A stretch of DNA of 64,000 nt, from positions 372,001 through 436,000 of the forward strand of contig JASEVX010000112.1 of assembly GCA_031761405.1 (NCBI GenBank). The letters are read 5' to 3'. Position numbers and translations under genes: made by a program. Positions 31,600 to 43,959 of this stretch are shown here, in pieces (within the stretch, counting starts at the first letter, position 1; each line of letters opens with the position of its first letter). Origin of the DNA: Serripes groenlandicus. Lineage: Eukaryota; Mollusca; Bivalvia; Cardiida; Cardiidae. The notes beneath the pieces are model-generated. The model was not told the origin of the DNA. It searched no databases and saw only the letters and a list, made by a program, of their open reading frames with translations.

Positions 31600-32430
31600 T
31601 ATATCAATGTTCCTAGAGTGAGTCTTTACCAGTTTTTTCCAAGTCATTTTAATTTGGCAAAGTGTAGGGTTATTTTGCCTTAAGGCATTGAAGCATTACC
31701 GACCCTCTTGGGCCTCTTTTTTTCCATTTTATATGGGCATTTCATATATTGACTGACCAAGTCTTTTACATTTCTGTGATAATGTTCATTTATTTATTTT
31801 TATTTGATATTATATATACATTGTTATGATCATGGTGTTTAGCTACTCTAGCTGATAGCAAGTCGAGCTTATGTCAAGGTGAATTGCTTGTGTGCGTCAA
31901 CTTTTGGCTTCAAACAACTTCTCCTCGGTAATCACTGGCCCAATTGGGATGAAATTCATAGGAAGAATCCTCTCAATGTCCTTACCCATATGCCTTCAAA
32001 TATTTTGGATCCATGCATAATTCTGGTTTCCATGTAAACTGAAAGAAAATAACTTATTGACACTGTTTCAGATTTCTTCAATCAAATTGATTGTTTGAAA
32101 AACATAGCCACCAGAGGGCGAGGAAGTTTTGCCTTAAACGGCTAAATCTTCTCCTACTAAAGTGTCTGGCCGATTATCGAATAATTTTGAAGAAATGACC
32201 TGTAGTTGACCCCTATCAGATTCCTTCAACCCATGTTGATTGGTTAAAAAGCATAGCAACCAGGGGTCGAGGCTGTTTTGCCTTATATGGCTATAGAAAA
32301 CACATTACAAATCTTCTCCTTCAAAGGATGGCAGATTTTCATTTAATTTTATAGAAATGTTCCTAGGGTGACCCTCTATCTGATTTATTTCAAGCCATGT
32401 TGATTGATCACTGGGGGGGGGGGGGACTGT
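31600..32430 (+). repeat. AGCTCACCTG-family fragments, no gene
   Basis: AACTTCTCCTCGGTAATCAC, CCATGTTGATTGGTTAAAAA, AGAAATGTTCCTAGGGTGAC and a G12 run at 32404. Confidence 0.6.
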
Positions 32431-32650
32431 TTAAGAGATTTAATACTTGTCTAATGGCAGTAGAGCGATCTTATGCCTTTTGTTTTTAGCTTTACACTTG
32501 TTATTTAAACAATCCAGTGTAGAGAATTTATTCCTACTTTTACTATTCACAATAAACATCTTTTTATTTATTTTTCTTCCTTGTTGATTCGCTTGTGGAC
32601 ACATGCATTTGAGCTGCGTCAAGGAATTAGCAGTCTTGTTACTTCTTTCT

Positions 32651-32812
32651 TTAACCCATTCCCACATAAAGACGCTTTCTGAACCCTCTGCAGCAGACAA
32701 CTTTGTAAAAACATTGTAACAAAAGAAGAAATCTATAGAGAGTTTCCATATTTTTGCCCAGATGATTTCAAAGTCGTCTGTTGCAGGTTTGTTGTAAGTG
32801 GGAAAGAGTTAA
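32651..32812. mobile_element. TTAA MITE with internal deletion
   Basis: TTAACCCATTCCCACATAAA to AAGTGGGAAAGAGTTAA. Confidence 0.75.
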
Positions 32813-32934
32813 TGAGATCACATACACAGATATTGATTCAATATTCATAGATGTAACAAGACCCCTTACAACTTGACACATCTTGTTTCTGTATCATTAC
32901 ATGTATTGTTATTTGATGTAAGTTGATTTTCTTT

Positions 32935-33720
32935 AGATCTCCTGAGACAATGGCTATTCTGATCTCTCTCTCTGTCCGTCGACTGTCTGTCCATCATCTG
33001 TTCATCATCGTTATTGTTGTTTATTTTTAGCGGCATCAGAAAAAGAGCAAAATAACAAAACCTTAAAATTCAATTCTTTTGAAAAGGCTTGTCTGGTTTA
33101 AGGATTATAAAAGTAGAATGTTCCTTCAGTGACCCTCTACATAATTTGTTTAAGCCATATTGATTGGTTGGAAAACATAGCCACCAGATAGCACCAGAAA
33201 AGGTATAAAATGAACTTTCAGCTTTAAAGGGCATCTTATCTTAGACAACTAAACAAATATTAAACAAACTACACAGGAATATTCCGTCTAGTGGTCTAAT
33301 TTCTTTCAAAAATGTTAATGATTTTAATTGAATGTAGAACTCTTCCTCCTCTACAAATGCTTGTCTGTTCCAAGATGATTTAATAAAAATGTTCCTTCGT
33401 TGACCCTTTACAAAGAAATGTTCAAGCCATTATGATTGGTTGTAAAATGTGTGGCCATGCAGATTAAGAAAAGGGGCAAAATGACAAAACTTTTAAGTTC
33501 CATTCCAAGTGCTTTATTTATTTCCAGATAATTGAGTAGAAATGTTCCTTTAGTGAAACTCTACATAGTTTGTTCAAGCCGAAAAAAACAACCAACCTAG
33601 CGGCATCAGAAAAGAAGAAAAAATTAACTTTTAGCTTCAAAGGACATCTCCTACACAACTGGACCAATATCAACCAAACTTCACAGGAAAATTCCTTTTG
33701 TTGTACTTTTTTCAAATTTG
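32935..33720 (+). repeat. Diverged AGCTCACCTG-family units, no gene
   Basis: AATGTTCCTT(C/T)(A/G)GTGACCCT and GCGGCATCAGAAAA recur. The frames on both strands here are not supported. Confidence 0.55.
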
Positions 33721-33989
33721 TTCAAAGAGTTCATGTCTCAATATTACAAATGTCCTTTAAGTATAAGTTTTTTAATTTACATTGTCCAATCCTTGCAGTT
33801 TTATTCCCACTATTGGTTAACATTCATCCTAGCAGTTACCAATACTATACCATCACCCAAGTGATCGATTTAAACCGACCTTGTCTCTCTTGTTTGAAAT
33901 GTATGTGCACTTTTTTATATGGATTCAGACATAAATAGATTTAGAAAAGAACTGTTTGAAAATTTATTTAATTTAGATGAATTTGTACT

Positions 33990-35846
33990 TTTTAGCTCGC
34001 CTATTCGAAGAAATAGGGGAGCTTATGTTATCACGTTGGCGTTGGCGTTGGCGTCCGCGTTGCCAGCTTGGTCAAACCTTTGCGTGCAAGGCCTTTTCTC
34101 AGACACTGTGTATGCTGTTGCTTTGAAACTTCACACACTTATTCAGGATCATTAGGGGACCTTGTATGTCAAGTCCCATAACTATGGAATGGATTTTGAC
34201 TGAATTGTGCCCCTTTTTGGACTTAGAAATTTGGTCAAACCTTTGCGTGCAAGGCCTTTTCTCAGACACTGTGTATGCTGTTGCTTTCAAACTTCACACA
34301 CTTATTCAGGGTCATTAGGGGACCTTGTATGTCAAGTCCCATAACTCTGGAATGAATTTTGACTGAATTGTGCCCCTTTTTCGACTTAGAAAATTTTGGT
34401 CAAACCTTTGCGTGCAAGGCCTTTTCTCAGACACTGTGTATGCTGTTGCTTTGAAACTTCACACACTTATTCAGGATCATTAGGGAACCTTGTATGTCAA
34501 GTCCCATAACTCTGGAATGGATTTTGACTGAATTGTGCCCCTTTTTGGACTTAGAAATTTGGTCAAACCTTTGCGTGCAAGGCCTTTTCTCAGACACTGT
34601 GTATGCTGTTGCTTTCAAACTTCACACACTTATTCAGGGTCATTAGGGGACCTTGTATGTCAAGTCCCATAACTCTGGAATGGATTTTGACTGAATTGTG
34701 CCCCTTTTTCGACTTAGAATTTTGGTCAAACCTTTGCGTGCAAGGCCTTTCCTCAGACACTGTGTATGCTGTTGCTTTGAAACTTCACACACTTATTCAG
34801 GATCATTAGGGGACCTTGTATGGCAAGTCCCATAACTCTGGAATGGATTTTGACTGAATTGTGCCCCTTTTTCGACTTAGAATTTTGGTCAAACCTTTGC
34901 GTGCAAGGCCTTTTCTCAGACACTGTGTATGCTGTTGCTTTCAAACTTCACACACTTATTAAGGGTCATTAGGGGACCTTGTATGTCAAGTCCCATAACT
35001 CTGGAATGGATTTTTTTCAAACATTTGGATTTTTTTCTTTTTCTTTTCTTGTATTTTTCAATTTTGCGTTTAGCTCAACGTTAAAGTTTCGATTTTTTTT
35101 TTTCTCTATAAGTACTGGTTCTAGGGCTTTCATATTTTTTGGGGTAAAACATTTGTTTTTTGCTGGATTTTGAAAATTGGGCATAGCTTCTTCATATTTT
35201 GTTGGATTAATTTCATTTTTTTTTTAATTTTCTTGTATTTTTGAACTTTGAGCATTATTTTTTTTTTTTTTTTTTTTTTTCTTGAATTTTAGAACTTTGT
35301 GTTCAGCTCAACGTTAAAGTTTCGATTTTTTTTTTTTCTCAATAAGTACTGGTTCTAGGGCTCATATTTTTTGGGGTAAAACATTTGTTTTTTGCTGGAT
35401 TTTGAAAATTGGGCATAGCTTCTTCATATTTTGTTGGATTAATTTCATTTTTTTTTTAATTTTCTTGTATTTTTGAACTTTGAGCATCATTTTTTTTTTT
35501 TTTTTTTTTTTTCTTGAATTTTAGAACTTTGTGTTCAGCTCAATTTTTTTTTTTTTAATTTCTTGTATTTTTTTTTTTTTTTTTTTTATTATTTCTTGTT
35601 TAAAAATAATTGTGTTTAGCTCAATGTTAAGCGTTTTGTTTACTTTTTGTCTTTTACACTTGCCTTGATAGTCAAAGCAGGGGACACAGTGAGACATTTA
35701 ATTACGCGTAATTCTTGTCTTTCTTTTGTAAATTCAATTTCAACTGAATTATTCCACTTTTGGATTTTGGACTTTATACCCATGCTATAACTGTTCTGAA
35801 GTAGGCCCTGATAGGCGAGCTATATTGTCCTCCGACAACTCTTGTT
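33990..35846 (+). mobile_element. Helitron-like element with six ~163-bp units and a T-rich tail
   Basis: Start TTTTTAGCTCGCCTATTCG, end ATTGTCCTCCGACAACTCTTG. Units with GGTCAAACCTTTGCGTGCAA, CAGACACTGTGTATGCTGTT and TATGTCAAGTCCCATAACTC begin near 34070, 34231, 34396, 34559, 34722 and 34886 and are almost identical. Related copies on the - strand lie at 44091 and 60286. Frames of 60-80 codons on both strands are products of the unit. Confidence 0.82.
35020..35640 (+). repeat. T-rich region with ~245-bp duplication
   Basis: CTCAACGTTAAAGTTTCGAT, AAGTACTGGTTCTAGGGCT, GCTGGATTTTGAAAATTGGG and TTTGTTGGATTAATTTCA occur twice, and a third partial copy follows. T runs of up to about 24 separate them. 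Confidence 0.8.
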
Positions 35847-35935
35847 ATTTAATAAAATTGTGTCATTAATTTTAATATTTTGTTTTAAATCAAATCAAAG
35901 TCTCCACAGTTATAGAACCACATTTCATTTATGCT

Positions 35936-36360
35936 TTTTAGCTCCACTTGCCAAAAGATGGACAAGCTTATGTCGGTTTACATTCTATGAGCGTCTGCGT
36001 CAAACTGTGTGCTATTGGTTTTTAGCTCACCTGTGCACGAAGTGCTACATTTTCATCCGATCTTCATGAACGTTTATCAGAACATTCATCTCTATCAAAT
36101 CTTGGACAAGTTTGAAACTGGGCCATATGAGGTCAAAAACTAGGTCGCTAGGTCAAATTGAAGGGAAAGCTTGTTAACACTCCGGATGCTGCGTTTTTAA
36201 TTTGAGCATGTTGAAACTTGATAAGAATGTCTCTTGATGGAATGTAGGAAAATCTTGTTTAACACTGTAAGTTGCATTTTGAATCTTTGTCAGAATAACT
36301 GCCTTGATGTGTTATGCATAATTCATGTGAGCGATCTAGGGCCATCATGGCTTTCTTGTA
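35936..36360 (+). mobile_element. AGCTCACCTG-family copies, short
   Basis: Two starts (TTTTTAGCTCCACTTGCC at 35936, TTTTTAGCTCACCTGTGCA at 36019) and one end (GGGCCATCATGGCTTTCTTG). Confidence 0.6.
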
Positions 36361-37036
36361 TTTAAAAACACTTTTCTTCTTTAACTATTTCCAGTTATAA
36401 AAACATTGGAAAGGTAGCATCATCTCAATGTTCTCTCATTAAGTCCTTCAAAACTTGTGGATCCATGTAGACTTATGATTGCCATGACAGCAAAAATATA
36501 ACTGTGTGTTGAAATGACTCATATATCATCAAGACAAACATTCTGACATAGTTTCAAGCTGCTCGCATGAAAAATGCAGCTTCCAGAATGTTAAAAATTG
36601 TGCTCACTATAGTGTTAACAAGATTTTTCTAAACTTTAGCCTAGTGACCCATATCCAAACTTAGCCTAGATTCACCAAGACGATTATTCTGACAAAGTTT
36701 CAACACGTTTCAACATGTTTGCGTTACAAATGCAGCTTCTAGAATGTTAACAATATTTTCAATCAATTTATCCTAGTGACCTAGTTTTTGACAACATAGA
36801 ACACATATTCAAAATTGTCACAGATATCACCTTGACAAACATTCCCACATATTTTCGAGCAGCTCAAGTAAAAAAGATTGATAGGACGGGACCCATATTC
36901 AACCTTAACCTAGATACAGTTAAGAACATCATGAAACAGACACAGTTATCTTTCTCGCTCTGCTCCGTTCAGTTCCGCTCCGCTCATGTTCCAATCCGCT
37001 CTATAAGCGTTCAGTCGTTCAAATCATTGTGATTGC
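36361..37036 (+). repeat. Diverged repeat, no gene
   Basis: ATCA(A/C)CAAGACAAACATTCTGA, AAAATGCAGCTTC(C/T)AGAATG and GTTAACAAGATTTTTC recur here and at 38.4-38.6 kb. Confidence 0.5.
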
Positions 37037-38154
37037 TTTTTATACGCCCGTTTTAAAAAAACGGATCGTATTATAGTTTTACCTGAGGCGTACAGGCGGG
37101 CGGGCGGGCTGCGTCCAGTATGTTGTCAGCACAATAACTTGAGAAGACTTTGTCCAATCATCACCAAATTTGGTCAGAATGTGTATTGCCATAATACCTT
37201 GGACAAGTTCGATAACTAGTCATATCGTTTTAGTCAATAAATAGTTATCGCCCTTTAATTATAGAAATTACCTAAAATTGGTCTTGTCAGCTCAATAACT
37301 TTAGAAGCCTTTGTCTTATCATCACCAAATTTGGTCAGAATGTGTATTGACATAATTTCTCAGACAAGTTTGATAACTAGCCATATTCCTTTAGTCAATC
37401 TAGAGTTATCGCCCTTTAATTATAGAAATTACCTAAATTTGGTCTTGTCAGCTCAATAACTTTAGAAGCCTTTGTCCAATCATCACCAAATTTAGTCAGA
37501 ATGTGTATTGGCATTATATCTCAAACAAGTTCGATAACTAGCTATATTGCTTTAGTCAATCGAGAGTTATTGCCCTTTAATTACAGAAATTACCTAAAAT
37601 TGGTCTTGTCAGCTCAATAACTTTAGAAGCCTTTGTCCAATCATCACCAAATTTGGTCAGAATGTGTATTGGCATTATATCTCGAACAAGCTTGATAACT
37701 AGCCATATTGCTTTAGTCAATCGAGAGTTATTACCCTTTAATTATAGAAATTACCTAAAATTGGTCTTGTCAGCTCAATAACTTTAGAAGCCTTTGTCCA
37801 ATCATCACCAAATTTGGTCAAAATGTGTATTGCCATAATATCTCGGACAAGTTCGATAACTAGCCATATTGCTTTAGTCAATCAAGAGTTATCGCCCTTT
37901 GATTATAGAAATAACCAAAAATTGGTCTTGTCAGCTCAATAACTTTATAAGCCTTTGTCCAATCATCACCAAATTTAGTTAGGATTGTGTATTGGCATAA
38001 TATCTTGGACAAATTCGATAACTTGCCACGTTATCTTAGTCACTACACACTTATATCCCTTGAAATGGCCAAAACTGTGTACAACCAATTATCACTATAC
38101 TTGGTCTCAAAAAAAGAAGACGGGCGTATTTTGTGACATTTGGCGCTCTTGTTT
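37037..38154 (+). mobile_element. Tandem-unit element, TATACGCCCG type
   Basis: Start TATACGCCCGTTTTAAAAAA with a short hairpin, end GACGGGCGTATTTTGTGACA ... GGCGCTCTTG. Six units of about 165 bp carry TTGGTCTTGTCAGCTCAATA, CAATCATCACCAAATTTGGT and GAGTTATCGCCCTTTAATTA. A reversed relative lies at 58107. Confidence 0.8.
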
Positions 38155-39255
38155 CCGTTCCGATCAAATTGGTCACTTTTTTACGCTCACTGGGAACTAT
38201 TTTTTTTTATCAAAAGTAGTTTCGTAAAATAATTTTCGAGTAAATTGTTGCAACCGCTCAATGAGAGAAGCATTCATGTGATTGGATTTTTTTATTCATT
38301 ATGATTGTTTCGTTCAGAGCGCAAAATTCCGTTCCGCTCTTACAGCATTCCAACTTCATTCCAATCATGCTCACAATCGAATCATGTTCTGCTCAGATTA
38401 TCAATTTCATGATGTTTCTTAACTGTATCACCAAGACAAACATTCTGACAATGTTTCAACCTTCTTAAGTCAAAAATACGTTCACTATAGTGTTAACAAG
38501 ATTTTTCGCAAACTTAGCATAGCAACCTAATTTTGATAGGATAATATCCATATTCAAACTTAGCCTTGATATCACCGAGACAAACATTCTGACAAAGTTT
38601 CAAGCTGCTTAAGTCAAAACAACAAATGACCCTGTAAATAAAGACCACCTGTGAACAAAGACCAGATTGATGCCTTCCCAATAGCAGTCTTTATACACAG
38701 GTTCCACTGTACTAGGCTTGAAAATATGCCTTACACAAATCATTAGTAATTGTTCAAACCAGGTAGAGTTTCTGCTGAAAAGTGAGCTCCTGGCTCCTGG
38801 CTGCGGCCATAGCCATGGAGGAACTCCGTCAAAGACAGAAGTAGACAGCGCCTTTGAATACCTCATTACAGCGATAAATTATACATGGCGCTTTTGCTCA
38901 TGGACTGTACAAAACATGTGACAGCCCAAGATGAACAAATTTTTCAACCAAACCCTATGTTGTGGTATCTTAAAAGAATAGTCTGACCAAGACGATTACT
39001 TTGAGTACCTACAGCATAGAGCTCTGGTTGAATCAATTTTGTTTGTCAACAGAAATGTTGTTTTTATTGGCATGCATGATGAAATTCAGTTGCTAGTTTT
39101 GCATAATCAAAAACGTTAAAGTACTTAAAGTATTTATTTATTAAAGGTATTTTGCTGGCATCTTACTAACAGACCATATCAGGATTTGAACCATATACCC
39201 CTCGGTCTTGAAGCCGACAGCTTAACCACTAGACTATCGGTATCGGAACATATTG

Positions 39256-39465
39256 TGTTTTATCGGGTTTTCAACATTATTCCAGTTATATCACGGAGAC
39301 AGATCACTTATTCATGATCCCTGGATAAATAATCCAGTACTAGGTTAGCAAATGTTCCTTGCCAAAGGGACTCCACCCTGACCGTCGTGTCGCGACTGGG
39401 GATTCAACTCAGGACGCCCCGTTTCAAATCCCCGACGATAACCACGAGGCAACTGCGGATTCCTC
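39256..39465 (-). mobile_element. tRNA-derived SINE (first family)
   Basis: Complement of the 2312 type: GAATCCGCAGTTGCCTCGTG, GGGATTTGAAACGGGGCGTC, a B-box-like GAGTTGAATCCC and GAGTCCCTTTGGCAAGG. Confidence 0.72.
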
Positions 39466-40112
39466 ATTGTAACATATACATTATCGTGATAGTGGTTGAC
39501 AATAATATATATGACACATGTAATTCATAGTTCCGATATGCAAATTAGTTGCAGTATTTTAGCCAATCAAAAGCTCATTATGTTCTGTCTGGTAAACTCG
39601 ATCGCCAAACGCGGTTTCTGCATCACAAACAACAGCCATGTGATGCATGAGAACCGGGTAGTTTTTAACGATTAATTGTTGGTTTGTTTATGATGCTTAA
39701 CGATGGGCGTGGCTTAACAAACGATCTCGTAAATATGAATTAGACGCATGTCACATGGAAGTTGACTTTTGGTGCATCAAGCAGCGTTTAGGTAAATTTC
39801 ATCAACAATGTTTAATAATGTTGGAGGATGTATGGACATCGCACGTTGTTTGTTTCAGGAAAGTGTTAACTTTTGATGACGGTTAATGTTCAAATAACAT
39901 CTCTCATCTAGTTCCTAAAAACCGGTCTTCAACATATTAAAGGTAAGTGACAACCAAGAACACTGCATTAATCAGTAAATTTAATTTATATTTTTTTTCC
40001 CACACCAGCAGTCAAAGCCTCCATAACAAAAATACCTTTTTTTTTCAAATTCGAAGGACAATAACTTGAAAGGAAACAAATTCGAACATAAACTGCAAGT
40101 TTACATAATAAT
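39466..40112. other. No gene or repeat recognised
   Basis: AT-rich sequence without long frames or family repeats that I can name. Confidence 0.5.
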
Positions 40113-41008
40113 AAACAAGAGGGCCATGATGGCCCTAGATCGCTCATTTTTTTTTTTTCTTTTTTTTTTTTACTTTAGCCGTATAAGGTAAAACAGCCCT
40201 GGCGTCCCTGTTTTTTTACCAATAACCATGGCTGGAAGGAATCTCAAAGAGTCTCACCCCTAGTGGCCATGTTTTTTGACGAATCAACTTGGCTTGAAGG
40301 AATCTTAAAGAGGGTCACCCAAGAAACATTTCTACAAAACTTTTTAAAAATCGGCCAGACACTTTCAGAGGAGAAGATTTTTTTAAAAGTTTATATGCAT
40401 ATGGTCAGCCAAGGTACATTTTTACAACCAAAATTATTTGAAAATCAGCCAGACACTTTCGGAAGTGAAGATTTTTAAAGTTTCCAATGTAACCATATAA
40501 AGCAAAACAGTCCCGCCCCCTGACGGCCATGTTTTTTTTACCAATCAACATGGCTTGAAGGAATCTGATAGACGGACACCCAAGGAACATTTCTACAAAA
40601 TCATTAAACTTTTGGAGGAGAAGATTTTTTAAGTTTCCATTATAGCCATATAAGGCAAAAAAAGCCCCATCCCCTGGTGGCCATGTTTTTTTACCAATCA
40701 ACATGGTTTGAAGGAATCCGATGTCCCAAGGAACATTTCTTCAAAATTATTTGAAAATCGGCAAACCAGTTTGGGAGAAGAACATTTTTAAAGTTGTTTT
40801 CGTTTCGTTGCCATGGAAACCAGAATTCTGCATGGATCCATCAAATTTGAAGGAATTCTGGTGAAGTCATTGAGAGGATGCTTTCTGTGAAGTTTCATTC
40901 TAATTGACCCACTGGTTACAGAAGAGAACATGTTGGAGGATAATGGACGCCGGACAAAAGGCGATAACAATAACTCACCTTGAGCAGTTCAAGCTCAGGT
41001 GAGCTAAA
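40113..41008 (-). mobile_element. AGCTCACCTG-family element
   Basis: Reads AACAAGAGGGCCATGATGGC to CAGGTGAGCTAAAC on the + strand. About four internal units contain CAATCAACATGGCTTGAAGG, AGGAACATTTCTACAAAA and GAAAATCGGCCAGACACTTT. The frames here come from the units. Confidence 0.75.
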
Positions 41009-41027
41009 CAAAACATTGCTTATCCGT

Positions 41028-41410
41028 TGACCCTTTCCCACTTGCAGACGACTTTTGAAATCATTGTGATAGATGGAGCAATTGAATAATTGCAGTTTCA
41101 TTTTAAAGTCATCTGCTGCAGATTTGTTGTATCTGGAAAAGAAATTCAATATCTGTACCCACTCCCAATCACAACAGAAACACGGCATGAAAGCGAAGGG
41201 TAACACTGCATTATGCCCTGGCAAAGATTAGCGTGACGGCATCAATGTATGTAAATCCTGCCACATTAACGTTTTCCCACATATAAAACATCTACAACAG
41301 ACGATTCTGAGACAGTACGGCAAAATGTGATCTTTTGCCGAATTGTTTTTTAGATGTCGTCTGCTATACATGTGGCAAAATATGCCAGCACATAGGAAAA
41401 GGTTAACAAC
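41028..41410. mobile_element. Two degenerate TTAA MITEs
   Basis: 41028-41140 (CCCTTTCCCACTTGCAGACG, GTCATCTGCTGCAG) and 41267-41407 (TTAACGTTTTCCCACATATA to ATAGGAAAAGGTTAAC). Confidence 0.6.
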
Positions 41411-41940
41411 TAAAACATGTGCATATATATAAATTATGCAAATGTTAAATTCTTGAAACCTAAATTATACTAAACTAATTCAACACCAATAAATAACATA
41501 AAATTAATCCTTGACAGAAATATTATAACAAGACATGGAAATTCCATGAAACCAGGTTTTTTATAATGGAAGGTGTTTGATTAAGAATTAACAGATCTGT
41601 CAAATCTTTCTGTTAATAGTTAATCAAAGCTAGTAATTCAAGTAACAGGGAATATTTCTATTGATGAATAATCATAATTACTTTGTCAATTAAATATATC
41701 ACAATATTATCTAACACATATCAGTTCAATACAGTCAATCGTGTGTTGATGGCCTCATTTATTAAGAACATATAATAGATAACAGATATTAAGCAACCTA
41801 TTGTTGTAAGCAGCCACATTTTAGGATCCCTAATGCCAGGTTGATAATCAGTGATCTGCCTTAACCCTTTACTTGATAGTAACGCGTTTATGCCTTTGCA
41901 AACAGACTAGATCCAGGGCCCGAGGTTATGAAACTTACTT
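41411..41940. other. No gene seen
   Basis: AT-rich. A weak CAGTCAA...TTGATGG fragment lies near 41735 and GCAGCCACATTTTAGG near 41811; nothing else is recognised. Confidence 0.5.
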
Positions 41941-41999
41941 AATTTGAGCATGTAATAGAACTATTGTTGTTGAAGTTAGATGCTTGAGTTACAAGTTTA

Positions 42000-42430
42000 T
42001 GAAATATGCTCATTGCAAAATAGGGTGAAATTACAAACCAACGATGAGAATAAAATCCATGTTTGGAGTTTGTCGCCATGGTTACGAAGCATTGTCACTG
42101 TGACCTTGACTTTGAAGCTACAGACAAAAGTTTTGCATGTGACACATCATATTGATATAGTTCATATTTGTGCCAAGTTATTTGAAAATATCTCTATGCA
42201 TGACACAGTTATGGTCCGGACAAGAAAAGTTCAATTAAAGTCTATTTCTTATCACTGTGACCTTGACCTTGAATCTACAGATTTTTTTTTGCATTTGGCA
42301 CATCGTCTTGATATGGTGCATGTTTGTGCCAAGTTTTTTGAAAATATCTCTATGCATGACAAAGTTATGGTCCGGACAAGGAAAGTTGACACCCGCCCGC
42401 CCGCCGACTTCGCGAAAACCAATCGAAAAC
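42000..42430 (+). repeat. Two tandem units of a dispersed repeat
   Basis: GTGACCTTGAC(C/T)TTGAA, TTTGTGCCAAGTT, ATCTCTATGCATGACA and TTATGGTCCGGACAAG occur twice about 175 bp apart. The 173-codon frame across them owes its length to the unit repeat and lacks domain features. Confidence 0.7.
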
Positions 42431-42534
42431 CAATCATCATGAGCAATATAAGAAAACATAAAGTTAACATAAAGTTAACATGTTCATTGGAATGTACATA
42501 ACAAGGTTAGATGACATAGAAAGAGAGAGTCATA

Positions 42535-43320
42535 ACCCTTTTCCACATTCAGATGCATTTTGACTTTTTAAAACATTGTGGCCAAAGAAGAAATTGCTCT
42601 TTCCTTTGGCAAAAATGCTTTCAACTTTATTCAATAATATAACTTCAATTTAAAAAAATAAAAAATATTTTTGCCTAGATGTTTTCAATTCGTCTGCTGC
42701 ATATTTGTTTTTATATTAAATAGCCTACCTCAATCATATGATTTAAAACAAGACAAGTTTTAAACTGACTTCCACAAAATGACTAAAAATTCATGTGATA
42801 GCAAGTGCCTGCGAAGAAAGATACATGGGGTACTGGTGTGATTGAATTTGATGAACCAGCTGTTGTGATAAAAACGAAATACTTGTTGAAAAGGGAGTCA
42901 AAACCCAATCAATCCAACAATTTAAGATTTACAACATCAACAATGGAGACTCAAGAGTGTCTACAAGAATTTTCATAAAATTTGCCTACGGACATGTCCT
43001 GACATGGCCCCCAGTATCAAACTTAGCCTACACATCACCAAGATAAACATTCTGACAAACTTTTGTTATTCACTAGTCGAGAGAGTCAATAATATTTATT
43101 TTTCTTAAATACCAAAAGAGCATATTCTTCTTTTACCACAATATTTTCAACTTTGTATTATCATAAAACTTGCACTTTTCGATGTGTTATAATTATTTCC
43201 TTAAAAAAAGAACATGTTAAGAACAGACAACATAAAACATCTATAATATAAGGTGAATTGCTAACAAGAGAATAAATTTCACATGCAAATTGTTCCAAAA
43301 TTAACAACATGTAACAACTG
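42535..43320. other. Degenerate MITE pieces, no gene
   Basis: CCCTTTTCCACATTCAGATG with GTCTGCTGCAT to 42705; the rest is AT-rich without features. Confidence 0.5.
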
Positions 43321-43510
43321 TACCACATACAGACACTTTCTGTAGCAGACGACTGTTGAAAACATGCAACAAAGTAAATAATTTCTCCTTTTGTCACACA
43401 GTTTCCAACTTAATCTGCAACTATAACTTCATTTATAGAGATTTTCCATGTTTATTCCTTGATGTTGGGGAAAGGCTTATACCCCACTATATACATGTAT
43501 CAGCTATTAA

Positions 43511-43710
43511 TTAACCTCTTCCCACATAACAACAAAAATGCAGCAGACGACTTTCAAATCATATCGGCAAATATAGAAAATATCTCTATAACTAATTGTT
43601 TAATAATTAAATAGAGATGAAAACATTAAGGCAAAAGGAGAAATTGCTCATTATAAACCATTTCTTCTGTAGTCACAATGTTATCAAATGTCGTCTGCTG
43701 CAGGTGCGCA
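43511..43710. mobile_element. TTAA MITE, diverged, just downstream of the LRAT-like stop
   Basis: TTAACCTCTTCCCACATAAC, GCAGCAGACGACTTTCAAAT and GTCGTCTGCTGCAGGTGC. The LRAT-like gene ends at 43837, so this may lie in its 3' UTR. Confidence 0.65.
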
Positions 43711-43836
43711 CACCCGGATGATTTCAAAATATAATCAACACAACACAAATGGACGGTAAACCATTAACACTATTCTTTGACTACTTGCATCATATCACTG
43801 TCTATGGCAACACAATTTATCACCTTTAAATGACTG

Positions 43837-43959
43837 TCACATATAAACCGGATGTTCATCTTTCTTGTCTGATTTCGAAGATGACCCTAGTGCGATTCCA
43901 AGAATACCCAGAGCCAGGCCTGCAACTGCAACACCACCCACTGTAAGAGCCTTTTCCAC
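43837..43959 (-). CDS. LRAT-like last exon: membrane anchor and stop
   Basis: Acceptor TATTTCAG on the - strand, then 40 codons and TGA. It starts VEKALTVGG directly after SDQ of the NCEHF exon, in phase 0, as in molluscan LRAT-like proteins. It continues with a hydrophobic run and a polar tail (SSSKSDKKDEHPVYM). It is too short to show up as a long open frame and was found by reading the strand for a partner of the NCEHF exon. Confidence 0.85.
   Translation of the reverse strand: MEKALTVGGVAVAGLALGILGIALGSSSKSDKKDEHPVYM

Noticed and set aside
33919..34944. Repeated 63-78-codon frames on both strands
   Set aside because: Identical peptides recur once per 163-bp tandem unit; they are unit shadows.
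41980..42501. 173-codon + strand ORF
   Set aside because: It consists of two tandem repeat units (ENISMHD twice); overlapping minus frames are equally long.
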